This document shows positions 1-10,044 of a stretch of DNA of 64,000 nt, one piece after another. The notes below the pieces were generated by a model that saw only the letters and a program-made list of their open reading frames with translations, searched no databases and was not told the origin of the DNA. Location: the NCBI GenBank assembly GCA_018842655.1, contig JAGTWN010000004.1, positions 2,976,001 through 3,040,000 on the forward strand, given 5' to 3'. Numbering within the stretch: the stretch's first letter is position 1; every line of letters begins with the position of its first letter. A program made the position numbers and the translations under genes. Source of the stretch: Candidatus Pantoea haifensis. Its GTDB lineage: Bacteria > Pseudomonadota > Gammaproteobacteria > Enterobacterales > Enterobacteriaceae.

Positions 1-577
1 CGCAGCCCTGCGCTTTGAGTTCTTTGATGACATGAAACAGCGACAGCGTTTCGGTATCAGTCAGCGCATCTGTCGGCTCATCCATAATGATGACCTGCGA
101 TTTAAAGCTCAGAACTTTAGCAATCTCGACCATTTGCTGATCGCCAATTGACAGATCGCCTACCAGCTTGTGGCTGTTAAACCGCAAATTGAGTCGTTTC
201 AGTAATGCGTCCGCTTCGGCGTACATTCGCTTCCAGTCGATGCGACCCATGCGGTTTACAAATTCACGACCAAGAAAAATGTTCTCTGCCACGCTAAGCT
301 GTGGGATCAGGTTGAGTTCCTGATGGATGATGCCAATGCCCGCTTCTTGCGACGCTTTCGGCCCGCTAAATGTCGTTTCGTTACCCAGCCACCGTAGCGA
401 TCCGGCATCCCGGCTGTAGATACCGGTCAGCACTTTCATCATGGTTGATTTGCCTGCGCCGTTTTCACCCACCAGCGCCATCACACGTCCGGGATAAACC
501 GCCAGCGATGCGCCTTTCAGTGCTTTTACGCCCGGAAACGATTTCTCGATTTCTGTGAGTTGCAATAAAGGTTGCAT
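1..577 (-). CDS. rbsA: Ribose ABC transporter ATP-binding protein RbsA (N-terminal part, runs off window)
   Basis: Energises high-affinity ribose import at the inner membrane together with RbsC and periplasmic RbsB. The readable 192 residues are the N-terminal ABC domain: start [10 protein letters not shown], Walker A GENGAGKS near residue 37, the Q-loop stretch [12 protein letters not shown], the signature-like LSIGDQQ and the Walker B region [11 protein letters not shown]. The full protein (about 500 residues, two ABC domains) continues beyond base 1. The ATG at 575-577 lies 7 bases after the rbsD stop, so the two are co-transcribed. Similarity to E. coli RbsA is near-identical through these motifs. 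The continuation into rbsCBK cannot be seen. Confidence 0.95.
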   Translation of the reverse strand, partial: MQPLLQLTEIEKSFPGVKALKGASLAVYPGRVMALVGENGAGKSTMMKVLTGIYSRDAGSLRWLGNETTFSGPKASQEAGIGIIHQELNLIPQLSVAENIFLGREFVNRMGRIDWKRMYAEADALLKRLNLRFNSHKLVGDLSIGDQQMVEIAKVLSFKSQVIIMDEPTDALTDTETLSLFHVIKELKAQGC

Positions 578-584
578 AACGGCC

Positions 585-1004
585 TCAGAAAGTGACACCG
601 GCGCTCAGGATGACATTCGCAAACGGAGAGCACTCCCCGCTGCGAATGACCGCCTGACTACGCTGAGTGTGTTGTTTGAACTGCTCATGGCTGGTGTAAC
701 TTACGGCAATGGTATTTCCCTGGTGCTGTTGCAAGGCTTCGAGCACAGCGATCAGTGCGCTGTGGAGCTGCGGATTGTGCAGCTTAATCTCCTCCGCAAT
801 CAGGGCACTCTCAACCTGCATCTCCAGCGCGACAGCATTGACCACCTGTATAAAATCGGGCGTACCTGGGGTAAGCGCCAAATCGATGCGCTGTGGCCCA
901 GCCGGAATTGGCAAGCCAGCATCGGCTATGGTAAGCGTATCCGTGTGTCCCAGACGGGCAATCACAAAGGAGAGTTCAGCGTTTAACAAGCGACCTTTTT
1001 TCAT
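585..1004 (-). CDS. rbsD: D-ribose pyranase RbsD
   Basis: Interconverts beta-pyranose and furanose forms of ribose in the cytoplasm so that ribokinase can use it. The protein has 139 residues, the usual family length. The N-terminal [12 protein letters not shown] segment and catalytic-site His20 (in RLGHTD) are present, and the C-terminal [12 protein letters not shown] matches the family. First gene of the rbs operon: rbsA follows 7 bases downstream, and a promoter with palindromic operators lies directly upstream (1018-1108). Expression is probably controlled by RbsR and by catabolite repression. Confidence 0.96.
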   Translation of the reverse strand: MKKGRLLNAELSFVIARLGHTDTLTIADAGLPIPAGPQRIDLALTPGTPDFIQVVNAVALEMQVESALIAEEIKLHNPQLHSALIAVLEALQQHQGNTIAVSYTSHEQFKQHTQRSQAVIRSGECSPFANVILSAGVTF

Positions 1005-1017
1005 CTATTCACTCCAC

Positions 1018-1033
1018 AGCGAAACGTTTCGCT
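1018..1033. promoter_or_regulatory. RbsR-type LacI-family operator, proximal copy
   Basis: A perfect 16-base palindrome, agcgaaacgtttcgct, lies 14 bases before the rbsD start and just downstream of the likely -10. It has the central CG and half-sites expected of a LacI-family operator, and its position suits repression of the rbs operon by RbsR. The regulator gene itself is not in the window. Confidence 0.8.
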
Positions 1034-1039
1034 GACAGC

Positions 1040-1067
1040 AGTGTATGAAAAGCCGTTATCAACTCAA
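1040..1067 (-). promoter_or_regulatory. Probable rbs operon promoter
   Basis: Reading the minus strand, ttgagt (1067-1062) and tacact (1045-1040) form a sigma-70 -35/-10 pair with 16-base spacing. A tgtga half-site at 1085-1089 on the plus strand could belong to a CRP site. The start of transcription would fall inside or next to the proximal operator. Confidence 0.5.
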
Positions 1068-1096
1068 TCGTGTAATAAAAGAAATGTGATCGTTAT

Positions 1097-1108
1097 CGAA
1101 ACGTTTCG
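1097..1108. promoter_or_regulatory. RbsR-type operator, distal copy
   Basis: A second cgaaacgtttcg palindrome (12 bases) is centred 77 bases upstream of the first, on the far side of the promoter. Paired identical operators suggest cooperative or looping repression of rbsD. Confidence 0.65.
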
Positions 1109-1143
1109 CGCTTAGCGGGAGGGATTTGAGTTAAGCGTGACGT

Positions 1144-1176
1144 GAAAAGAAAAGCAGGACCACCGTAGCGGTCCTG
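1144..1176 (-). terminator. Rho-independent terminator after ygiW
   Basis: On the minus strand a nine-pair stem (1155-1163 with 1068+100=1168-1176, four-base loop, one wobble) is followed by a pyrimidine-rich cttttctttt tract, right after the ygiW stop. Confidence 0.6.
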
Positions 1177-1186
1177 AAGAGAAGGA

Positions 1187-1582
1187 TTAAGGCAGTTTCT
1201 TAACGTGTTTGACGTCCAGTTCGATGCTGTTGAAATCTTTATCCAGCTCACCGGTCAGCTCAACACGGTCTTTAGGCGAAACAGTCTGGCCATTCCAGCG
1301 TTTATGGTCAATCTCCACTGTCATCGTGCCGGTTTGATCGCGGAACTGATAATCTTCGTCCCCCGTCTGCTTTTCCAGCTGGCCTCGTACCGTGATCCAG
1401 CTGTCATCTTTCATCTCTTCAGCCTGCTTTACGGTCACGACGCTGGTGCTGTCAGCATTAAATCCACCCTGTTGCACCTGCGTTTTCGGTGCGTCGGGAT
1501 CAATAAATCCACCTTGCTGAGCGGCAAAAACCGGGGCGGACGCCAACATGACAATAGCTAACAGTGCAGCTTGCTTTTTCAT
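1187..1582 (-). CDS. ygiW: YgiW/YdeI family periplasmic OB-fold stress protein
   Basis: Small secreted OB-fold protein of the BOF family, linked in Salmonella (as VisP) and E. coli to envelope and oxidative stress tolerance. From the ATG at 1580-1582 it has 131 residues: a signal peptide (MKKQAALLAIVMLASAPVFA), then repeated QQGGF segments and a C-terminal OB-fold with TVRGQLEK and VELTGELD strands. A longer reading frame starts upstream, but this ATG has an agaggtg ribosome site at good distance and begins exactly at the signal peptide. It diverges from qseBC, as in E. coli, with a CTTAA-type regulator box between them. Confidence 0.88.
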   Translation of the reverse strand: MKKQAALLAIVMLASAPVFAAQQGGFIDPDAPKTQVQQGGFNADSTSVVTVKQAEEMKDDSWITVRGQLEKQTGDEDYQFRDQTGTMTVEIDHKRWNGQTVSPKDRVELTGELDKDFNSIELDVKHVKKLP

Positions 1583-1642
1583 ACTTTCACCTCTTTTTAT
1601 GAACCTGTTTCCGTTTTGCTGTACCCAGTTAAACACAGAGTT

Positions 1643-1658
1643 CTTAACGGGATCTTAA
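1643..1658. promoter_or_regulatory. PmrA/QseB-type CTTAA direct-repeat box
   Basis: Two CTTAA half-sites (1643-1647 and 1654-1658) lie 11 bases apart in the ygiW-qseB intergenic region. The spacing and half-site match the direct-repeat box bound by PmrA and QseB regulators. It may serve autoregulation of qseBC and control of ygiW. Confidence 0.6.
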
Positions 1659-1744
1659 GGCGAAAAAAGAGCATTTTTTTGTGAAAGCCGCTGTACAAGC
1701 CGCGTCGTGCTTCGTATAACTCGCTTTCACTGAAGGGAAAATCG

Positions 1745-2416
1745 ATGCGCATTTTATTAATAGAAGATGATCGCTTAATTGGCGACGGCATTAAAGCGGG
1801 GCTCAGTAAACTGGGTTTCAGTGTCGACTGGTTTATCTCTGGCGAAGCGGGGTATCAGGCATTAGAGGCTGCGCCCTGGGATGCAGTGATCCTTGACCTC
1901 TCTCTGCCAGAACGCGACGGACTGGATATTTTACGTCAGTGGCGTCAGCAGGGACACGACGTGCCAGTTTTAATTCTCACAGCACGTGATGCGCTTGATC
2001 AGCGAGTGGAAGGTTTGCAACTGGGCGCAGATGATTATCTGTGCAAACCCTTTGCGTTAACCGAAGTGGCGGCACGTTTACAGGCGCTCATTCGACGACG
2101 TCATGGCCAACTGCAACCCGAACTTCGCCATGGCAATGTAGTACTGGTACCCGGTAACCACAGCGTGATGGTGGCTGGCACCGCTGTAGAATTAAAAAGC
2201 CGCGAACTGGCGCTGCTTGAATTGTTTATGCGCAGCCCTGGCCGGGTGCTGACGCGCAGCCAGTTAGAGGAAAAGCTGTATAACTGGGACGCGGATGTCT
2301 CCAGCAACGCGGTAGAAGTTCACATTCATCACCTGCGTAAAAAACTCGGAAGCCGTTTTATTCGTACCGTTCACGGCGTAGGTTATACGCTGGGAGAGGT
2401 GGCATGCGATCAATGA
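1745..2416 (+). CDS. qseB: Response regulator QseB (OmpR family)
   Basis: Cytoplasmic DNA-binding regulator of the QseBC two-component system, which in E. coli responds to catecholamines and autoinducer signals and cross-talks with PmrAB. 223 residues: receiver domain with phospho-acceptor Asp51 (VILDLSLP), acidic pair near residues 8-9 and Lys101 (LCKPF), then a winged-helix domain ending [12 protein letters not shown]. The sequence follows E. coli QseB along its length. Its last bases overlap the start of qseC, indicating translational coupling. The upstream CTTAA pair is a plausible autoregulatory site. Confidence 0.95.
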   Translation: MRILLIEDDRLIGDGIKAGLSKLGFSVDWFISGEAGYQALEAAPWDAVILDLSLPERDGLDILRQWRQQGHDVPVLILTARDALDQRVEGLQLGADDYLCKPFALTEVAARLQALIRRRHGQLQPELRHGNVVLVPGNHSVMVAGTAVELKSRELALLELFMRSPGRVLTRSQLEEKLYNWDADVSSNAVEVHIHHLRKKLGSRFIRTVHGVGYTLGEVACDQ

Positions 2417-3774
2417 GCCTGTTTCTACGCCTGGGTATTGGTGTCGTTTTGCTGCTGGGCATTTGCTGGGGCAGTGCCAGCCTGGGCGCATGGTATAAAA
2501 CGCGCGAAACGCTCAACGAATTATTTGATACGCAGCAAATGTTGCTGGCTAAGCGCCTGCTCAGCCTGGATTTTACTACGCTGGATAATGTTTCACTGCC
2601 AAAAACCAGGCAGTTGCTGCGCCATCATCGCGGCGATCAGGACGACGATGCGCTGGCTTTTGCGGTCTTTAGCCGCGAGGGCAAACACGTACTGGACGAT
2701 GGTGATAACGGCAAAAATTTACCGTTTGAAGCGGAGTATCAAGGTTTTCACGATACTCATCTAAACGGCGACGACGATCCGTGGCGGGTTGTCTGGCTTA
2801 CTACGCCAGATAAACAGTTTCGCGTCGTGGTCGGCCAGGAGTGGGAATATCGTGATGATATGACCAGAGATTTAGTGAATGCCAGCGTCATGCCGTGGCT
2901 GATCGCGCTGCCTTTTATGTTAATTCTGCTGACTGGATTAGTCTGGTATGAGCTGCGCCCGTTGAAACAGCTGGCGCAAAAACTGACGCAGCGCGCGCCT
3001 GATGATGATACGCCCTTACAGACCGGGCGCGTACCGAAAGAGGTACAGCCTCTCATCATTGCGTTAAATGGATTATTCCATCGCATTAACGCCATGATGC
3101 AACGTGAACGGCGCTTTACGTCTGATGCCGCTCACGAGCTGCGCAGTCCACTGGCGGCGCTGCAGGTGCAGAGTGAAGTCATTCAACTCGCCACCGATGA
3201 TGAGGTCATGCGTACCCATGCGCTTCATCAACTGGATGCGGGGATCTCGCGGGCTACGCGGCTGGTTGATCAGCTACTGACACTTTCCCGCGTTGAAGCG
3301 GATGATGCCCGCCACGCTTTTAAAACGGTTGACTTGCAGCGAACCTTACAGGAAACGCTTGCTGCCCAATCCCCCTGGCTGATAAAGCCGGTGTGTCATT
3401 ACGTCTACACGCCCAGGCCAGACCGCTGATCCATGGACATCCGCTGCTGCTCTCATTGCTGGTGCGCAATCTACTCGATAACGCGATTCGCTATACGCCA
3501 TCGGGCAGTGACGTTGATGTCTGGCTGGAGGCCAACGCTTTGCAAATTGAAGATAACGGCAGCGGCGTCAGCGATGCCGATCTTCAGCGATTAGGGAGCG
3601 TTTCTGGCGGCCACCGGGCCAGGAGAAAGCGGCAGCGGCCTGGGGTTATCTATAGTGCGAAATATCGCGCAGCTTCATGATATGCAGCTTGCTTTTAGCC
3701 AGCGACAAGGCGGCGGGTTGTGCGTTACCTTGCGCTGGTCTGCTCACGCCCAACCAGCGGGCGCATTGGGTTAA
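2404..3774 (+). CDS. qseC: Sensor histidine kinase QseC, reading frame broken twice
   Basis: Inner-membrane sensor kinase partner of QseB. Two membrane segments (about residues 7-27 and 163-182) flank a periplasmic sensor, followed by a HAMP-like linker, the HisKA helix with His244 in AAHELRSPL, and the ATPase domain ([26 protein letters not shown]). As written, the frame breaks near 3371-3375 (five Cs where six restore the frame) and at 3594-3596 (GGG where GGGG restores it). With both repaired the protein runs to TAA at 3772-3774 at normal length. Sequencing error is the simplest reading, though real inactivation cannot be excluded. The 3' end overlaps the convergent kup end by 4 bases. Confidence 0.88.
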
Positions 3775-5638
3775 ATCTCGACCTGCGTTCCCAGTTCGAT
3801 AACCCGATTGGGCGGGATCTCAAACTGATCGGGTGCGCGCAACGCATTTCGCTGCAGCGCCATGAACAATTTACCGCGCAGGCGTAAATACCACGGACGT
3901 TTACCCATAATCAGCGATTCGTGCGACATAAAGAATGAGGTTTCCATCATGCGGCAATTTAATCCTTCCAGCCCACAGCGATGGAATACCTCTTCCACGT
4001 TCGGTGTTTCACGCCAGCCGTAGCTTGCCACAACGCGCCAGAAGGTGGGTGAAAGCTGTTCGATGGTAACGCGACGCACATTATGTACGTAAGGTGCATC
4101 TTCAGTGCGCAGCGTTAATAACACTACGCGCTCATGCAGCACTTTGTTGTGCTTCAGGTTATGCAACATGGCAAACGGGATGACATTCAGTGCACGCGAC
4201 ATATACACCGCTGTGCCCGGAACCCGTACCGGTGGATTTTTTCCAGCGACGCAATCATCGCCTCCAGCGAATTGCCGTGTTCATGCAGGCGACGCAGCAG
4301 GCGGAAGCGTTCACTTTTCCAGGTTGTCATGATGATAAACATCACTAATCCCAGACAAAGCGGCAGCCAGCCACCGGAGAAAATTTTAATCAGGTTAGCG
4401 GTAAACAACGGAACATCAATGCACAACAGCAGCAGCAGAATCAAACCGACCGCCAGCTTTTGCCAGTGCCAGTTTTTCAGCGCCACCGTACAGGAAAGGA
4501 ATGTGGTCAGCACCATGGTACCTGTTACCGCAATGCCGTAAGCCGCCGCCAGATTGCTGGAGTGTTCGAAGCTGATGATCACAATCAGCACCGCAAAATA
4601 GAGTACCCAGTTAATCGTCGGAATATAGATCTGACCCGACTCCATTTCTGAGGTGTGAATAATGCGCATGCCGGGCAGATAACCCAGACGAACCGCCTGA
4701 CGCGTCAACGAGAACACCCCAGAAATGACCGCTTGCGATGCAATAACTGTCGCCAGCGTCGCAAGGATTAGCAATGGGATCAGCGCCCATTCCGGTGCCA
4801 GCAGGAAGAACGGGTTTTTAATCGCCGCAGGATCGCTCAGCAATAACGCCCCCTGACCAAAATAGTTCAGCACCAGCGACGGTAACACCACGGAAAACCA
4901 GGCAAGGCGAATCGGCACTTTACCGAAGTGACCCATGTCAGCATAGAGTGCTTCAACGCCGGTTATCGCCAGAACCACAGCGCCAAGCGCGAAGAAAGAG
5001 ATCGTTTTGTAGTGCAGGAAAAAGTGAGCAGCATGCGCAGGATTCAGAGACTGCAAAACATCGGGGTTTTTCATAATGCCACTGACGCCGAGCACCGCCA
5101 GCACAAGGAACCACAACAGCATCACGGGAGCAAACAGCTTACCGACAATGCCGGTGCCGTGTTTCTGGATCACAAACAGCAGCGTCAATACGGCAATGGA
5201 GAGTGGCACAATAAAAGGATCGAGCGAGGGCGCGGCAATTTCTAACCCCTCTATCGCCGACATAACGGAGATAGCTGGCGTAATCACCACCTCGCCATAG
5301 AAAAAGCTGCCGCCGATCAGCCCCATAATCACCAGTACTGCCGTGGCGCGCCCGGTCGTATTGCGGCCTGCCAGCGACATCAGCGTCAAAATACCGCCTT
5401 CACCAGCATTATCAGCACGCATCACGTAGCTGATGTATTTAAGCGATACCACCAGCACTAACAGCCAGAAAATCAGGGATAAAAAGCCAAATACAGCTTC
5501 GCGTTCCACACCGAAACCAAACTGACCAGAAAGACATTCACGTAAGGTATACAACGGACTGGTGCCGATATCCCCGTAAACCACACCAATAGCGGCCAGC
5601 GTTAATCCACCGAGCGACTGCTTATTTTCCGAGCTCAT
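3771..5638 (-). CDS. kup: Low-affinity potassium transporter Kup, one frameshift
   Basis: Proton-coupled potassium uptake across the inner membrane. The protein begins [12 protein letters not shown] and carries the family hallmark [11 protein letters not shown], about twelve membrane spans and a cytoplasmic C-terminal domain ending [14 protein letters not shown], matching the 622-residue E. coli protein. The frame breaks at a run of six T (4237-4242, plus strand). One more base restores [20 protein letters not shown], as in the family. This is probably a homopolymer miscall. It is transcribed divergently from ravA, as in E. coli. Confidence 0.92.
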
Positions 5639-5930
5639 AGCGTTATCTTTTGTTGGAGTCTAAGAGGCACAAAATCCTCTCGCTCATGCCATCAAAAAGC
5701 GCACAGTATGCACGTATTCGCAAAAAAACCTATACCCTGAAACTCTCTGCCTTTAAGCCACCCGGCATTTTTACCTTTTAAAACAGGTAATTAATGTATG
5801 TTTTAACCTTGCTGAACCTTCTGAAACAAAAAAGCTGACAGCTATCAACGCTTTCACGCATCATAATCGATAAAGTGTGGTGCTCGCTGAAGCGTGGCGG
5901 CTCGACGATAGAAAGGACAATGATGTGATT

Positions 5931-7427
5931 ATGGCTCAACCCCATCTTTTGGCAGAAAGAATTTCTCGCCTTAGCAATGCATTAGAAAAAGGTTTATATG
6001 AGCGACATCATGCAATTCGCCTCTGTTTGCTGGCCGCGTTGAGCGGTGAAAGCGTTTTTCTGCTGGGGCCACCTGGCATTGCCAAAAGCCTGATTGCGCG
6101 TCGCCTGAAATATGCTTTCCAGAATGCCCGCGCTTTTGAATATTTAATGACCCGATTCTCAACGCCTGAAGAGGTGTTTGGACCTTTGTCGATTCAGGCA
6201 CTGAAAGACGAAGGGCGTTATCAGCGGCTGACCAAAGGCTATCTGCCTGATGCTGAAATCGTTTTTCTTGATGAGATTTGGAAAGCCGGCCCGGCAATTT
6301 TGAATACCTTGCTGACGGCCATCAACGAACGCCGCTTTCGCAACGGTGATTGCGAAGAAAAAATTCCTATGCGACTGCTGGTGACGGCGTCCAATGAGTT
6401 ACCGGAAGCTGACAGCGGGCTGGAAGCCCTGTATGACCGCATGTTAATTCGTCTGTGGCTGGATAATGTGCATGAAAAGCAAAACTTCCGCAGCATGTTA
6501 ACGCATCAGCAGGATGAAAATGCTAATCCGGTCGCGGATACGTTGCGTATCAGCGACGAAGAGTATTTACAGTGGCAGCAAAGCATCAGCCAGGTCGGTT
6601 TGCCAGATAATGTGTTTGAACTGATCTATCAGCTACGCCAGCAGCTGGAAAATCAGCCCGATGCGCCTTACATTTCCGATCGTCGCTGGAAAAAAGCTAT
6701 CCATTTATTGCAGGCCAGCGCATTTTACAGCGGGCGTACCACTATTGCGCCGATTGATCTGATCCTGCTGAAAGATTGCCTGTGGCACGACGTCGCATCA
6801 ATGCAGTTGTTGGATCGTGAAATCGATCAGCTGATGACGCAATATGCGTGGCAGCAGCAACCTATGCTTCTAAAATTGCAGCAAATTAAGGCGCGACGTT
6901 TGGCGTTGCAGCAGCAGCAAAGCGTTGCGCAGGCGATTACGCTGGAGAAACACAGCGGCATGTTCAGCCGCAAACCCCATTACGAACTGCCCGACACCCT
7001 GACCGACGAACAGCTTACACTGATGCTGCAACAGCCGCTGACACTGCACGATATACAGGTCAACCATATTGTCATTGCCCGCGATGCGCTTAATCAGTGG
7101 TTGCTAAAAGGTGGCGATATTCGCGGCAAACTCAATGGCATCGGCTTTGCCCAGACGCTGGATTTACAGGTGGATGCCCAGCACTGTTTAGCGGTGCGCG
7201 ATGTCAGCCTGCAAGCTGCACGCCTGACGCTGCCGGGCGCGAGTAATAACAACGATCTGCCCACTGAAATCACTGACGCACTGGATGAGCTGGATACTCA
7301 ACTGCGCGCGCAGCGTCACCTTTTCAACCAGCATCAGCGATGTCTGTTTATCAGTGATGACTGGCTGGCGCGGATTGAAACCAGCTTGCAGGATGTTGCG
7401 GAACAGTTGAAACAGGCGCGTAAATGA
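5931..7427 (+). CDS. ravA: MoxR-family AAA+ ATPase RavA
   Basis: Hexameric AAA+ ATPase that acts with ViaA, binds lysine decarboxylase LdcI in E. coli and links to Fe-S/respiratory enzyme maturation and aminoglycoside sensitivity. 498 residues: Walker A GPPGIAKS (46-53), Walker B VFLDEIW (111-117), sensor-1 TASNELPE, then the triple-helical and LARA domains. The ATG at 5931 gives [12 protein letters not shown], matching E. coli. An in-frame GTG at 5925 lies nearer the gaaagga ribosome site (5911-5917) and is an alternative start two codons upstream. The stop overlaps viaA by the ATGA arrangement. Confidence 0.96.
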   Translation: MAQPHLLAERISRLSNALEKGLYERHHAIRLCLLAALSGESVFLLGPPGIAKSLIARRLKYAFQNARAFEYLMTRFSTPEEVFGPLSIQALKDEGRYQRLTKGYLPDAEIVFLDEIWKAGPAILNTLLTAINERRFRNGDCEEKIPMRLLVTASNELPEADSGLEALYDRMLIRLWLDNVHEKQNFRSMLTHQQDENANPVADTLRISDEEYLQWQQSISQVGLPDNVFELIYQLRQQLENQPDAPYISDRRWKKAIHLLQASAFYSGRTTIAPIDLILLKDCLWHDVASMQLLDREIDQLMTQYAWQQQPMLLKLQQIKARRLALQQQQSVAQAITLEKHSGMFSRKPHYELPDTLTDEQLTLMLQQPLTLHDIQVNHIVIARDALNQWLLKGGDIRGKLNGIGFAQTLDLQVDAQHCLAVRDVSLQAARLTLPGASNNNDLPTEITDALDELDTQLRAQRHLFNQHQRCLFISDDWLARIETSLQDVAEQLKQARK

Positions 7428-8884
7428 TTTCGCTGGAAACCCTCAGCACCCTGCTTTCTGTTGGCGAAGCCGAGTTGATTGAGGAGTTGATCCTTGCGCT
7501 GCTGGCATCGCCACAACTTGCTCTGTTTTTTGAAAAATTTCCCGGTCTGAAAAAAGCCATGCTGCGGGATGTTCCACGCTGGAAGGCGGAAATTAATGCT
7601 GAGCTAAAAGCGACGCCAGTACCGGAAAATCTGACGCAGGAGTTTCATCTTTTTCAGCGTGTGCAACTGTTAAGCCACGCTGATTTTAACCATCAGCTTA
7701 CTGAAACGCTGGATCTGCTGGCGCGCCTGCCCTCACCTTTTATCGAAGAAGCAAACCGACTTATCCAGCACAACGACGCGCATCAACTCAGCAGTGCGCA
7801 ACATACCCTGTTTTTACAACGCTGGCGGCTCAGTCTGACGTTACAAACCCTGACGTTAAACGAGCAGTTGCTGGAGCAGCAGCGCGAACGCTTAATGGCT
7901 GAACTGCAACAGCGTATGGCGCTCAGCGGTCAGCTTGCGCCTGTGTTAAGTGACAATGATGAAGCGGCGGCGGGTCGCTTGTGGGATATGAGCAAGGCCT
8001 CACGGCAACACGGTGATTATCAGCTGATGCTGCAATATGGCGATTTTTTAGCGCAGCAGCCCGAGCTGATGAAACTGGCACAGCAGCTTGGCCGCAGCCG
8101 CGAGGCGAAATCGGTGCCTGCACAAGATGCGCCAATGGAGGCCTTTCATCATCTGGTGCATGAACCGGATACTGTACCGGAAGAGGTCAGCGGTATTCAT
8201 CAAAGCGATGATGTGTTGCGTTTGCTGCCACCAGAGCTGGCGGCGCTGAGCATCAACGAACTGGAGCTGGAATTTTATCGTCGGCTGGTGGAAAAACGAC
8301 TCCTTACCTACAGATTGCAGGGCGATACCTGGCATGAAAAGGTCACGCTGCGCCCGGTGAATCATCAACAGCACGAAGAACAACCTCGCGGCCCGTTTAT
8401 CGTTTGTGTGGATACCTCCGGCTCGATGGGTGGATTCAATGAACGCTGCGCCAAAGCTTTTTGTCTGGCCTTACTAAAAGTGGCTCTGGCCGATCGTCGG
8501 CGCTGCTACATCATGCTGTTTGCGCATGAAGTTATTGGCTATGAGTTAACCGGTGATGATGGCCTGGAGCAGGCTATTCGTTTTCTGAGCCAGCGTTTTC
8601 GCGGTGGTACCGATCTTGCCGCTTGCCTCTCAGCAGTAGTGAAACGCATGGAAGGCCCGAGCTGGCAAGAAGCGGATGCGGTTATTGTCTCTGACTTTAT
8701 CGCCCAGCGTTTGCCGGAAGAGGCCGTTCGGGTCATCAAACAGCGTCAGCAACAGCATCAACAGCGTTTTCATGCCGTCGCGATGTCAACGCACGGTAAA
8801 CCCGGCATTATGCGTATCTTTGATCACATCTGGCGCTTTGATACCGGCATGAAAAGTCGCCTGTTGCGCCACTGGCGTCGTTAA
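7424..8884 (+). CDS. viaA: VWA-domain protein ViaA, RavA partner
   Basis: Partner that stimulates RavA ATPase activity and binds membrane and Fe-S client complexes in E. coli. 486 residues with an N-terminal helical domain and a C-terminal von Willebrand A domain whose metal-binding MIDAS motif DTSGSMG is at residues 330-336, with FRGGTD and VSDF completing the site. Its start overlaps the ravA stop by four bases, so the pair is translationally coupled. Confidence 0.96.
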   Translation: MISLETLSTLLSVGEAELIEELILALLASPQLALFFEKFPGLKKAMLRDVPRWKAEINAELKATPVPENLTQEFHLFQRVQLLSHADFNHQLTETLDLLARLPSPFIEEANRLIQHNDAHQLSSAQHTLFLQRWRLSLTLQTLTLNEQLLEQQRERLMAELQQRMALSGQLAPVLSDNDEAAAGRLWDMSKASRQHGDYQLMLQYGDFLAQQPELMKLAQQLGRSREAKSVPAQDAPMEAFHHLVHEPDTVPEEVSGIHQSDDVLRLLPPELAALSINELELEFYRRLVEKRLLTYRLQGDTWHEKVTLRPVNHQQHEEQPRGPFIVCVDTSGSMGGFNERCAKAFCLALLKVALADRRRCYIMLFAHEVIGYELTGDDGLEQAIRFLSQRFRGGTDLAACLSAVVKRMEGPSWQEADAVIVSDFIAQRLPEEAVRVIKQRQQQHQQRFHAVAMSTHGKPGIMRIFDHIWRFDTGMKSRLLRHWRR

Positions 8885-8891
8885 TCCCTCA

Positions 8892-8913
8892 GGCAGCGGC
8901 AATCGCCGCTGCC
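8892..8913 (+). terminator. Hairpin after viaA
   Basis: A nine-pair perfect stem (ggcagcggc with gccgctgcc) and a four-base loop lie 8 bases after the viaA stop. No U-run follows, so it may act as a 3' stability hairpin rather than a strict terminator. asnA, which sits next to asnC in E. coli, is not present here. Confidence 0.45.
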
Positions 8914-8987
8914 GATACATTGCCTAATCCCGCGTTTTGCTGCACATTCTCACCTGTTCAATGAAGAAGAATCACAACGAGGATGAA

Positions 8988-9449
8988 ATGGCCGAACACC
9001 TGCAACTGGATAATCTCGATCGCGGCATTTTAAATGCTCTGCTGGAAAACGCCCGTACTGCGTATGCTGAATTAGCAAAACAGTTCAACGTCAGCCCTGG
9101 CACAATCCATGTACGGGTAGAAAAAATGAAACAGGCTGGGATTATTCTCGGCACCCGTGTTGAAATCGATCCTCGCCAGTTAGGTTTTGATGTCTGCTGC
9201 TTTATTGGCATTATCCTGAAAAGCGCGCGCGATTATCCTGCGGCGCTGAGTAAGCTTGAAGCTCTGGATGAAGTCGTAGAAGCCTGGTACACCACCGGCC
9301 ATTACAGCATTTTTATCAAAGTGATGTGCCGCTCAATTGATGCCTTGCAACAGGTATTGATCAACAAGATTCAGACGATTGATGAAATTCAGTCCACAGA
9401 AACGTTGATCTCACTACAAAACCCGATCATGCGTACTATCAAGCCTTAA
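8988..9449 (+). CDS. asnC: Transcriptional regulator AsnC (Lrp/AsnC family)
   Basis: Asparagine-responsive regulator, in E. coli activating asnA and controlling mioC readthrough into oriC. 153 residues from ATG 8988 (ribosome site acgagga): N-terminal helix-turn-helix with AYAELAKQF and VSPGTIHVRVEKMKQAG, then the RAM ligand domain with YYTTGHYS-like residues and the end PIMRTIKP, identical to E. coli. An earlier in-frame start exists but adds unrelated residues. Its usual target asnA is absent beside it, leaving mioC and autoregulation as local roles. Confidence 0.95.
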   Translation: MAEHLQLDNLDRGILNALLENARTAYAELAKQFNVSPGTIHVRVEKMKQAGIILGTRVEIDPRQLGFDVCCFIGIILKSARDYPAALSKLEALDEVVEAWYTTGHYSIFIKVMCRSIDALQQVLINKIQTIDEIQSTETLISLQNPIMRTIKP

Positions 9450-9537
9450 TTGTCCCCTGCTTTGTGCACAACCTTATCCTCCATGAATGCGCCGTCTGAC
9501 AACGGCTGCGTTCGGATCAATTGATCTATTACCCCTG

Positions 9538-9577
9538 TTTTCCACAGGTGGATCACGGCTTGATCACAGCGTACAAT
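9538..9577 (+). promoter_or_regulatory. mioC promoter with DnaA box
   Basis: ttttccaca at 9538-9546 fits the DnaA-box consensus TTWTNCACA and overlaps the promoter. Candidate elements are tggatc (9549-9554) and tacaat (9572-9577) at 17-base spacing. DnaA control of mioC is known in E. coli and the arrangement here is equivalent. Confidence 0.6.
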
Positions 9578-9603
9578 GCTCGCCTTTAGTCCGGGAGAGC
9601 ATG

Positions 9604-10044
9604 ATGGCCGATATTACGTTAATCACTGGCAGCACGCTGGGCAGCGCCGAATATGTCGCTGAGCATTTAGAAGAAAAACTGCAGGAAGCTGGCTTTTCAA
9701 CGCAGCTGCTACATGGGCCAGAACTGGATGACGTGCCGCTGGAGGGCGTTTGGCTGATTGTCTCTTCAACTCACGGAGCCGGGGAGTTGCCGGATAACCT
9801 GCAACCGTTTTACGACGCGATCAATGAAGCTCAGCCCGATCTCTCCTCGGTGCGTTTCGGTGCGGTGGGTATCGGTAATCACGAATACGATCTGTTTTGC
9901 GGTGCGATCCGTAATATTGAAGCACTGCTGATCGCCTGTGGCGCACAGCGGATCGGCGATCGCCTGGAAATTGATGTGCTTGAGCATGAGATCCCCGAAG
10001 ATCCGGCTGGCGAATGGGTTGTTGGCTGGAAAAGTGAGATCTGA
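9604..10044 (+). CDS. mioC: Flavodoxin-like protein MioC
   Basis: FMN-binding flavodoxin-like electron carrier, required in vitro for biotin synthase activity. Transcription of the gene runs into oriC. 146 residues starting MADITLITGSTLGSAEY, where the GSTLGSAE loop is the FMN phosphate site. SSTHGAGELPDN and the YDLFCGA segments match the family. The second of two tandem ATGs (9604) is chosen because gggag at 9593-9597 is at better distance from it. The first ATG (9601) would add one residue. Confidence 0.94.
   Translation: MADITLITGSTLGSAEYVAEHLEEKLQEAGFSTQLLHGPELDDVPLEGVWLIVSSTHGAGELPDNLQPFYDAINEAQPDLSSVRFGAVGIGNHEYDLFCGAIRNIEALLIACGAQRIGDRLEIDVLEHEIPEDPAGEWVVGWKSEI

Noticed and set aside
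2404-3774. qseC and other split genes as true pseudogenes
   Set aside because: The breaks are at homopolymers throughout the window and also hit essential genes, so decay is the weaker explanation, though it remains possible for non-essential genes such as yidR.
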